A DNA stretch of 34,553 nucleotides from Bacillota bacterium (lineage in GTDB: Bacteria; Bacillota; Negativicutes; Sporomusales; Sporomusaceae): assembly GCA_023388195.1 (NCBI GenBank), contig JAEWGR010000145.1:1-34553 (forward strand), in the 5' to 3' direction. Below, piece after piece: positions 17,969 through 24,354 of this stretch; positions within the stretch are counted from its first letter, which is position 1, and every line of letters starts with the position of its first letter. The notes under the pieces were generated by a model that had not been told where the DNA came from, did no database searches, and saw only the letters and a list, made by a program, of their open reading frames with translations. A program made the position numbers and the translations under genes.

Positions 17969-17994
17969 GTTTCCAAACGGAAATAAATGTTTCC
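17969..17994. promoter_or_regulatory. Putative enhancer-binding-protein site upstream of permease copy 1
   Basis: GGAAATAAATGTTTCC (17979-17994) repeats the 6-4-6 palindrome found upstream of ald. A further half-site GTTTCC starts at 17969, so three half-sites fall at exact 10-base steps (17969, 17979, 17989), one helical turn apart. Confidence 0.65.
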
Positions 17995-18106
17995 AAAAAA
18001 TGTAATAAGCAACAGATAGCCGGTTTTTTTGCCAACATGTTCTGCTGACGATTACCGGCACAGTATTGACTGCTCCCTTATATTGTTGCTCTCTCCTTAT
18101 TAATAT

Positions 18107-18155
18107 AAATAAAAAACCCCTGAAAAGGACTCGATCATGTCCATCTCAGGGGTTT
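18107..18155 (-). terminator. Rho-independent terminator of alr
   Basis: On the minus strand AAACCCCTGA and TCAGGGGTTT form a 10-bp stem, with an inner GGAC/GTCC stem in the loop, followed by a T-rich tail (TTTTTTATTTAT). It starts 17 bases after the alr stop codon and separates alr from the permease/ald transcription unit. Confidence 0.88.
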
Positions 18156-18171
18156 AGTTCAATTCCCGCCT

Positions 18172-19284
18172 TTAGGAATTTTTATATACCCGCGGTACCC
18201 GCTTACTCACCATGCATACTAACTCATAATTTATGGTTCCGATAACAGCCGCAACCTCATCTGCCGGCAATTCGGGAATACCAAACAAAATTGCCGTATC
18301 CCCGGTCTGAACAGCAGGTATGCTGCTGACATCAACCATACACTGATCCATGCAGATTCTGCCAACCAATGGTGCCCGGCGACCATGGATAAAAACATCG
18401 GCCTTCCCTGACAGCAGGCGCGTCCAACCGTCAGCATAACCGATAGGCAGCGTGGCAATTCGACGCTCAGACCGGGCAGTATAGGTTCTGCCATAGCTGA
18501 TGCTCGCTCCCGCCCCGACAGTTTTAACATGAGCTACCTGCGCTTTAAGCTGCATAGCCGGCATCAGTTCAATGCTGCGCTTACTTTCAGCCGAAGGCCA
18601 CAGGCCGTACAAAATAATCCCTGGCCGTACCATATCCAGATGAGTCTCCGGCATTTCCAGAGTAGCGGCACTATTGGCCATATGCCTGATCGGCACCTTA
18701 ATGCCTCTGGCGTTTATGCGATTTAACGCTTCCTCAAATCTAGCATACTGCTCTTTCGCGTAGGTCTTATCAGCCGCATCGGCTGTCGCAAAATGCGAGA
18801 AAACACCTTCAAGCTCTATACCGGGCATATTCGTGACCGCACTGGCAAAATCTCCAGCCGATTCAGGCAAAATGCCAATTCTTCCCATGCCTGTATCAAT
18901 TTTGATATGGATTTTTACCGGCTTGCCGGACTCAAGGCCCGCCGCCGCAAAAGCCCGGGCAGCCTCCAGCGAGTACACGGTCTGGGCAATATTATAAGCA
19001 GCAACTGTCCGGGCCTGGTGTGGCGGCGTATAGCCAAGCACCTGAATAGGCACTAAAAAACCTGCCTGCCTGAGTTCTACCGCTTCACTCAGGAGTGCTA
19101 CTGCCAGCCTGTCTGCACCGGCAGACAAAACTGCCCCTGCCACAGGTACCGCACCATGCCCATAAGCATCGGCCTTAACTACAGCACAAAATTTAACCTG
19201 CGGCTTAAGGCTGCTTTTTATTACCTCAACATTTTTTTTGACTGCAGCTAAATCAATCTCTGACCAGACCGGACGCTCAAACAT
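18172..19284 (-). CDS. alr: Alanine racemase
   Basis: PLP-dependent interconversion of L- and D-alanine, supplying D-Ala for peptidoglycan; cytoplasmic. The 370-residue protein has the PLP-lysine motif AVVKADAYGHG (Lys37), KIDTGMGRIG (about 128-137), HMANSAATLE, the catalytic-Tyr region SISYGRTY, and ICMDQCMVDVS. The ATG at 19284 has AGGGGG upstream. It lies 93 nt after permease copy 2 on the same strand, with no terminator seen between them, so the two may be co-transcribed; a weak TTGCGT-16-TATGAT box pair at 19332-19305 could give alr its own start. In spore-formers alr also influences alanine-triggered germination (general knowledge). Confidence 0.96.
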   Translation of the reverse strand: MFERPVWSEIDLAAVKKNVEVIKSSLKPQVKFCAVVKADAYGHGAVPVAGAVLSAGADRLAVALLSEAVELRQAGFLVPIQVLGYTPPHQARTVAAYNIAQTVYSLEAARAFAAAGLESGKPVKIHIKIDTGMGRIGILPESAGDFASAVTNMPGIELEGVFSHFATADAADKTYAKEQYARFEEALNRINARGIKVPIRHMANSAATLEMPETHLDMVRPGIILYGLWPSAESKRSIELMPAMQLKAQVAHVKTVGAGASISYGRTYTARSERRIATLPIGYADGWTRLLSGKADVFIHGRRAPLVGRICMDQCMVDVSSIPAVQTGDTAILFGIPELPADEVAAVIGTINYELVCMVSKRVPRVYKNS

Positions 19285-19377
19285 CGTATTTCCCCCTAAT
19301 TTGCATCATATCCTGCAACAGAAGTTACGCAAGAATCGCACCAGTTATTAAATACAATATAAATAGCTACTTTAACG

Positions 19378-20742
19378 CTATAGCTTTCGCCAATAAAAAT
19401 ATGCCAATATTAAGACCAGCAACCATATAGGACCGATAATTAATGCCAGCAGTGTATCAGGGTCCTGGCTCATCACCACAGCTACCAGTGCCAGCATAAC
19501 CAAACAAAAAATACCTGATACAGGATACCAGGGCATCGGATAAGCCAGCCTGGCAGCCTGGGCCGGGGTCAGACTACGCCGGAACTTTGTCTGTACAATA
19601 ACAATGGTAGCCCAGACCCATAAGCAGGAAAAGGTGCCAATACTGGTGACATAGGTAAATACTTTGGCCGGAATAAGATAGTTTAGGGCTACCCCGGCGG
19701 TTAAACAAACCGAGGAAACAAGTACACCATTAACCGGAACCTGACTATTGTTTAGCTTCCGCAGAAAAACCGGTGCCTCCCCTTGTTTAGCCAGAGTATA
19801 CAGCATTCTGCCGGTACTAAAGACACCGCTATTACAGGAAGACAACGCCGCCGATAACACAACAAAATTCATTATACCGGCTGCATTAGCTACGCCCAGT
19901 TTTTCAAAAACTGATACAAACGGACTGCCGACACTGCCAATTTCTGTCCAGGGATAGATCGACATAATTACATATAAGGAGCCAACATAAAATAAAATAA
20001 TCCGCCAAAACACTTTATCGATAGCTGCAGGCAAAGTTTTACCTGGCTCCTTGGCTTCACCGGCCGTAATACCAATGACCTCGATGCCTACATAAGAAAA
20101 CAACACCATAGCTAAAGCCATAACCACCCCGCTGATACCATGCGGGAAAAAACCGCCATGCTGCCACAGGTGGGCAATCCCCAGGGGAACATTATTATTG
20201 CCGATGCCAAAGATAATCATGCCAAATCCCCCCAGGATCAATAAGACAATGGCAATAATTTTAACTAAGGCAAACCAGAATTCGAATTCACCGTAGGCCT
20301 CCACGGCAACAAGATTTACACAAGTCATTACAATGACTGCAGCCAGAGCAGGTATCCACTGCGGCAGTTCCGGAAACCAATAGTTCATATAAACACCAAC
20401 AGCCGTAATCTCCGCCATACCGGTTACAACCCACATAAACCAATATGTCCACCCCGTCAGGAAGCCGGGCAATGGCCCCAGAAATAAATGGGCATAGGTA
20501 CTGAAAGAACCAGCCACCGGATAAGCAACAGCCACCTCGCCCAGCGCCCTTAAAAGACAGAAAACGACTATACCGCCGATGAGATAGGCAAATAGGAGTG
20601 CGGGGCCAGCTGTTTGAATAGCCGCTGAAGATCCCAGAAACAACCCTACCCCAATCGAGCCGCCAAGAGCAATCAGTTGTATATGCCGCTCTTTAAGCCC
20701 TCTTTTGAGTTCCTGCCTGTTTCCTGTTTTATTCAATTCCAT
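19378..20742 (-). CDS. APC-superfamily amino acid permease (copy 2)
   Basis: Paralogue of the permease at 16375-17775: nearly the whole 454 residues align by eye, including RGLKERHIQLIALGGSIGVGLFLGS, GWTYWFMWVVTGMAEITAVGVYM, ITAGEAKEPGKTLPAAIDKVFWRI and LSSCNSGVFSTGRMLY. About 12 membrane segments. Most divergence is at the termini and in the GIGNNN loop. The ATG at 20742 lies only one base from GGAGGG, so the TTG two codons later (20736), seven bases from the same site, may be the true start. Unlike copy 1 it lacks a sigma-54 promoter and instead sits directly behind a terminator hairpin. Substrate probably alanine-like; inference from neighbours. Confidence 0.92.
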   Translation of the reverse strand: MELNKTGNRQELKRGLKERHIQLIALGGSIGVGLFLGSSAAIQTAGPALLFAYLIGGIVVFCLLRALGEVAVAYPVAGSFSTYAHLFLGPLPGFLTGWTYWFMWVVTGMAEITAVGVYMNYWFPELPQWIPALAAVIVMTCVNLVAVEAYGEFEFWFALVKIIAIVLLILGGFGMIIFGIGNNNVPLGIAHLWQHGGFFPHGISGVVMALAMVLFSYVGIEVIGITAGEAKEPGKTLPAAIDKVFWRIILFYVGSLYVIMSIYPWTEIGSVGSPFVSVFEKLGVANAAGIMNFVVLSAALSSCNSGVFSTGRMLYTLAKQGEAPVFLRKLNNSQVPVNGVLVSSVCLTAGVALNYLIPAKVFTYVTSIGTFSCLWVWATIVIVQTKFRRSLTPAQAARLAYPMPWYPVSGIFCLVMLALVAVVMSQDPDTLLALIIGPIWLLVLILAYFYWRKL

Positions 20743-20755
20743 TCCCTCCGCTGCT

Positions 20756-20796
20756 ATAAAAAGTACTATTGGGTGTGCCTAAAGACCCCACAGTAC
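20756..20796 (-). terminator. Terminator/attenuator between spo0E-like gene and permease copy 2
   Basis: Minus-strand GTACTGTGGGGT and ACCCAATAGTAC form an imperfect 12-bp stem followed by TTTTT. It ends only 14 bases before the permease ATG, so it terminates the hypA-hypB-spo0E unit and would also lie inside any permease transcript starting upstream. Confidence 0.65.
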
Positions 20797-20852
20797 AATT
20801 TATAATTACAGCAGCCGGATTAGACCTCTGTTTTTCTCCTCATCCTGACGGA

Positions 20853-21032
20853 TTAGCCCTGATTAGACCGCCTGGTACTGGCCAGTTCGTACTCCACAAT
20901 TAGCTTATCAAGATATATGCTCATTGCTGCTACCTCTTTATCAGAGAAATCGCCGTGTTTTTGCTCTACTAACAGGTGTAGTTGGCTGCGCACAATCTCA
21001 ATTTCCCGCTCTTTTTCCGCCAGAATAGTCAC
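20853..21032 (-). CDS. Spo0E-like aspartyl-phosphate phosphatase
   Basis: Small protein of the Spo0E family, which dephosphorylates Spo0A~P and so restrains sporulation. From the GTG at 21032 it is 59 residues, a typical length, and forms two predicted helices. The diagnostic second-helix motif is present as SIYLDKLIVEYE, with the Ser-x3-Asp of the family (usually SxxLDxLI). AGGGGG six bases upstream sets the start and overlaps the hypB stop; the longer frame to 21116 runs inside hypB and is not credible as protein. It follows hypB by 10 nt, apparently in one operon with hydrogenase maturation genes, which is unusual. Confidence 0.85.
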   Translation of the reverse strand: MTILAEKEREIEIVRSQLHLLVEQKHGDFSDKEVAAMSIYLDKLIVEYELASTRRSNQG

Positions 21033-21042
21033 ACTTAACCCC

Positions 21043-21714
21043 CTAAACCATATTTGTCTGCCTGCGAGTCCGGGCTGCCCCGGCTTTAAGCCATTCAATC
21101 CACGCAGATAATCCATCCCCGGTTCTGCATGAGGTTTGCAGCAAACTTGCTTGCGGATTTAATCCTTTTATATCACCGATAGCCGCCTCCATGTCAAAGC
21201 TCGTATAAGGCAGCAGATCAATTTTATTTAATATAATCGCCTCTGACTGGCGGAAAACAAGCGGATATTTAAGCGGCTTGTCTTCCCCTTCGGTGACACT
21301 GAAAACCACAACTTTAGCGTGCTCTCCCACATTAAATTCTGCAGGGCATACCAAATTGCCGACATTCTCGATAATAAGAATATCGACAGCCGCTAAATCA
21401 AGCCCGGTAAGTGCGGCCTTAACCATGAATGCATCCAAGTGACAGCCGCCCCCGGTGTTAATCTGGATGACCGGTGTTCCAGCCCCGGCAATCCGGTCTG
21501 CATCTTTAGAGGTATATAGATCGCCTTCAATAACCGCAAGAGTAAGCTCATTCTTTAATAAGGCAACGGTTTGCTCCAGCAGCGAAGTCTTACCACAGCC
21601 CGGTGACCCCATTAAATTAACCGTGAAAATCCCCCGGTTTGTCAGCATAGTGTTTAATTCGGCCGCATTCTCATCATTTTTATGAAGAATATTACTCATA
21701 ACAGGAATTTCCAC
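21043..21714 (-). CDS. hypB: Hydrogenase/urease nickel incorporation GTPase HypB
   Basis: GTPase that, with HypA, delivers nickel to [NiFe] hydrogenase (or urease) precursors. The 223-residue protein has Walker A GSPGCGKT (36-43), IEGDLYTSKDADR, the metal-site motif TGGGCHLDA, LIIENVGNLVCPAEFNVGE and the guanine-specificity motif NKIDLL. It lacks the His-rich nickel-storage N-terminus seen in some HypB proteins. The start is GTG at 21714, two bases after the hypA stop, with GGAGG about 10 bases upstream. No [NiFe] hydrogenase structural gene or hypC-F lies in the window; the nearby hydrogenase is the [FeFe] type and does not need nickel. Confidence 0.95.
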   Translation of the reverse strand: MEIPVMSNILHKNDENAAELNTMLTNRGIFTVNLMGSPGCGKTSLLEQTVALLKNELTLAVIEGDLYTSKDADRIAGAGTPVIQINTGGGCHLDAFMVKAALTGLDLAAVDILIIENVGNLVCPAEFNVGEHAKVVVFSVTEGEDKPLKYPLVFRQSEAIILNKIDLLPYTSFDMEAAIGDIKGLNPQASLLQTSCRTGDGLSAWIEWLKAGAARTRRQTNMV

Positions 21715-21716
21715 TG

Positions 21717-22058
21717 CTACTCTACCTCCACACTTTCAACTTTTAACTCCCGTCCGGATACAATCTCAATTGCATATGAGCCGCAAGCCGCACAAATAAA
21801 GCGATACTTGTCAACCCGGCGCTCATCGCCACAATCCAGACAATGACCAGTGAGCGGGACAGTACTAATTGATAAACACGCACCCGCTGCCATTGTCCCC
21901 TCGGCCAAAGCTGCAAAACCAAACTCGAGTGCTTCAGGTACAATACCGGTTAATTCGCCTGCCAATACCCGAATGCCTGTTATTTTACCAGCACCATGAC
22001 TGACAGCGGTGTCAACAGCCAACTCCAGAATGCCCTGGGCGATTGCCATTTCATGCAT
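21717..22058 (-). CDS. hypA: Hydrogenase nickel metallochaperone HypA
   Basis: Nickel chaperone that works with HypB. The start is fixed at 22058 because mature HypA must begin Met-His: the sequence reads MHEMAIAQGILELA, His2 being the nickel ligand, with GGAG just upstream. The frame extends 31 codons further but that part is not HypA-like. The resulting 113 residues match the family. The zinc site shows HCLDCGDER and FICAACGS, two CxxC pairs about 18 residues apart. First gene of the hypA-hypB-spo0E unit, divergent from the SASP gene across 224 nt in which I see no strong hypA promoter. Confidence 0.95.
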   Translation of the reverse strand: MHEMAIAQGILELAVDTAVSHGAGKITGIRVLAGELTGIVPEALEFGFAALAEGTMAAGACLSISTVPLTGHCLDCGDERRVDKYRFICAACGSYAIEIVSGRELKVESVEVE

Positions 22059-22219
22059 AAGGGCTCCACGCCTTAGGTGACAGGTATATTTTAACGTTGC
22101 AGTGCATATAAAGTTCTCCTTTTCTCTGTAAATTCCTTCCAAAAAAATCACACTATTTTTTTACAGAATAAGTCAACAAAGGATTGGCAATATTTCACTT
22201 AATTAACATAATATTTATG

Positions 22220-22249
22220 GGATAATGATGCACGCAGTCGCAGATACTA
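22220..22249 (+). promoter_or_regulatory. Candidate sigma-G-like promoter of the SASP gene
   Basis: GGATA (22220-22224), 18 bases, GATACTA (22243-22249). Each box differs from the Bacillus sigma-G consensus by one base, and the ATACTA core and spacing equal those of the dacF candidate. SASP genes are the classic sigma-G targets. Confidence 0.4.
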
Positions 22250-22282
22250 GGTTTAGAAAAATTTCAGGAGGTGCTTTACTAC

Positions 22283-22558
22283 ATGTCTAGAAGCAGAAAA
22301 CCAGTTAATCCTGGCGCCGAAAACGCCCTTGACCGCATGAAAATGGAAGTTGCCAATGAATTGGGAATTAGTGAAAAAGTCCGCAGCCAGGGATGGTACA
22401 CCATGACCTCTGCCGATTGCGGCCGGGTTGGCGGCCATATGGTGCGCAAGATGATCGAGCAATATGAATCATCATTAGGCGGCCAAAGCACTACCACTTC
22501 AACTGCCACTACCGGCACCACCATGACTTCTCAATATGACATTAACAGCAGCAATTAA
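22283..22558 (+). CDS. Alpha/beta-type small acid-soluble spore protein
   Basis: Forespore DNA-binding protein that protects spore DNA. The 91-residue sequence has the two SASP helices: ALDRMKMEVANELGI (about 15-29) and GRVGGHMVRKMIEQYE (about 48-63), matching family motifs LDxMKxEIAxELG and GxVGGxMVKxMIE. The spacer between them (GWYTMTSADC) is variant, and there is a Ser/Thr-rich C-terminal tail (STTTSTATTGTTMTS) absent from the Bacillus proteins. AGGAGGTG precedes the ATG by about nine bases; an in-frame GTG at 22271 lies inside that site. A strong terminator follows. Direct evidence that the organism sporulates. Confidence 0.93.
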   Translation: MSRSRKPVNPGAENALDRMKMEVANELGISEKVRSQGWYTMTSADCGRVGGHMVRKMIEQYESSLGGQSTTTSTATTGTTMTSQYDINSSN

Positions 22559-22566
22559 TTAAGTTA

Positions 22567-22605
22567 ACATAAGAGATGGCACAATGCCATCTCTTATGTG
22601 CTTTT
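22567..22605 (+). terminator. Rho-independent terminator of the SASP gene
   Basis: ACATAAGAGATGGC and GCCATCTCTTATGT form a perfect 14-bp stem with a five-base loop, followed by GCTTTT. It lies between the SASP stop and the convergent polX stop. Confidence 0.9.
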
Positions 22606-22620
22606 CAGCGTTGCTTTAGG

Positions 22621-24342
22621 TTATTGACGCTTTTGCTGCAGCAATTGCAAGACAGTGGGCAACGGACGGGAATTAATAATATCACTGGCAGTCAGCCCCG
22701 CTTTGCGGGCAACCGCCACGCCATAACGCATATAATTAAATTCGCTGACACTATGCGCATCAGGGTTAATAGCAAACAAAATGCCGTGTTCCTTTGCCAG
22801 CCGGCACCAGCGCCAGTCAAGATCAAGCCGATGGGGGCTGGCATTAATCTCAAGCATGGTGCCACTGTGAGCAGCAGCCTGAATGACCTCAGTCAAATTA
22901 ACAGCATATCCTTTTCGGCCTAATAGCAGCCGCCCGGTCGGATGTCCCAGCATAGTTACATAACGGTTTTGTACAGCCTTTACGATCCGCCGCGTCATAT
23001 CCGCTTCCGTCTGCCGGAAAGCAGAGTGAACCGAGGCCACTACGAAATCAAATTCTGCCAGTATTTCCTCAGGATAATCCAGGGATCCATCAGGCAATAT
23101 ATCGCTTTCAATGCCTGCCAAAATTGCAAATCCGGACTGATTAGCATTCAATTTTTCAATCTCCCGCCGCTGCGCCCTGACGGTTTCAATACTGAGGCCG
23201 CGCGCATAAACAGCGGTGCGGCTATGATCGGCAATGCCCAGATAACTCCAGCCCCGTTGTCTGGCAGCAGACGCCATGTCAGCCAGGCTCGCCGCTCCGT
23301 CCGAATAAGAAGTATGAACATGAAATACACCCTGAATGTCTGATAAAGACGCCAGTAAAACCTGTTCTGACCCGGGCGGGTCAAGCTTGTCCTCGTCTTC
23401 CCGGCACTCAGGCTCAGCGTAATTTACATGCAGCAGTGAAAAAAGATTCTGCTCATCATCTACGGCTATCTTGCCACCTCTGCTATTAGTTAGTCCGGCT
23501 GCATTAAACAATAAGCCTTGCTGCCTGGCCTGTTCTTCCAGTTTGGCAACATAAGCAGCACTGCCGGTGTAATAAACCAGCGCTGCCCAGTATTCATCAG
23601 CACTAACAATATAAATAGTGCAAACAAGGCCGTTTATCAGCCTGATTACGCATTTATCAGCCTCATCACTTATGATGTGATCGATTCCCTGCATACTCCT
23701 TACCCCGGTGGCCAGACTGGCAGGCGCAGAGCAAGCAGCTAAAATTTCAATTGAGCTGACAACCTCAACTCCTCTGCGAATGGTGCCGACAATATCAACG
23801 CGCTCCACACCGGCCTGAAGTTTAAGATATTCGACAATCAGGTCGGCTACCGGCCACGCGTCACCAAGGATAAATTGGCCTTGAAATTTTTTCATATCTT
23901 CAATACCCTGTTGAATCCTTTCCTGGGTCTTACTGCCAAAACCGGACAAGGTTACCAGCCGGTTTTCCCGGCAGGCATACTCTAGCTCCCCCAAGGAATG
24001 GATACCAAGCTGCGTATGTAAGGCCCAAGCTTTCTTGGCTCCCAGACCAGGAAGTGCCATTAATTCGAAAAGTACAGGCGGCAAACCGCTTTTGAGTTCT
24101 TCATAATAGCTTATCCGCCCAGTCGCAATGTATTCACGGATTATTTCCCGGAGGGCCGGGCCAATCCCCTTAAGGCCTGTTAATTTTACTTCTACATCAG
24201 GATCAGTAAGATTACCGTCAAATTGTTCCATAGTACGGGCGGCATTCTGATAAGCGCGGATTTTGAATGTATTCTCACCGCCCAGCTCCAGGAGCTGGGC
24301 GATTTCAGCTAATAGCCGGGCCAATTGATATGTATCGTTCAT
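22621..24342 (-). CDS. polX: PolX/PHP-family protein with degenerate polymerase active site
   Basis: Bacterial PolX combines a family-X DNA polymerase with a PHP 3'-5' exonuclease/AP-endonuclease domain and acts in base-excision repair. The 573 residues show the helix-hairpin-helix N-terminal region (LTGLKGIGPALREII, about 54-68; LPGLGAKKAW, 97-106), a polymerase-type region (about 160-310) and a PHP domain. PHP motifs HVHTSYSDG (341-349), GIADHS, GIESD, ASVHS, GHPTGR and NPDAH are intact. In the polymerase palm the usual GDxD reads S196-S-I-E199 and the third Asp is Cys241 (GLVCTIY), so all three catalytic Asp are changed. Nuclease function is likely kept and polymerase function lost (inference). 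It follows the PBP gene by 12 nt with AGAGGGGG at the junction. Confidence 0.93.
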   Translation of the reverse strand: MNDTYQLARLLAEIAQLLELGGENTFKIRAYQNAARTMEQFDGNLTDPDVEVKLTGLKGIGPALREIIREYIATGRISYYEELKSGLPPVLFELMALPGLGAKKAWALHTQLGIHSLGELEYACRENRLVTLSGFGSKTQERIQQGIEDMKKFQGQFILGDAWPVADLIVEYLKLQAGVERVDIVGTIRRGVEVVSSIEILAACSAPASLATGVRSMQGIDHIISDEADKCVIRLINGLVCTIYIVSADEYWAALVYYTGSAAYVAKLEEQARQQGLLFNAAGLTNSRGGKIAVDDEQNLFSLLHVNYAEPECREDEDKLDPPGSEQVLLASLSDIQGVFHVHTSYSDGAASLADMASAARQRGWSYLGIADHSRTAVYARGLSIETVRAQRREIEKLNANQSGFAILAGIESDILPDGSLDYPEEILAEFDFVVASVHSAFRQTEADMTRRIVKAVQNRYVTMLGHPTGRLLLGRKGYAVNLTEVIQAAAHSGTMLEINASPHRLDLDWRWCRLAKEHGILFAINPDAHSVSEFNYMRYGVAVARKAGLTASDIINSRPLPTVLQLLQQKRQ

Positions 24343-24354
24343 CTGCAGCCCCCT

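Noticed and set aside
22059..22151. 31-residue N-terminal extension of HypA
   Set aside because: HypA needs Met-His at its N-terminus for nickel binding; the ATG at 22058 gives exactly this with a ribosome site.
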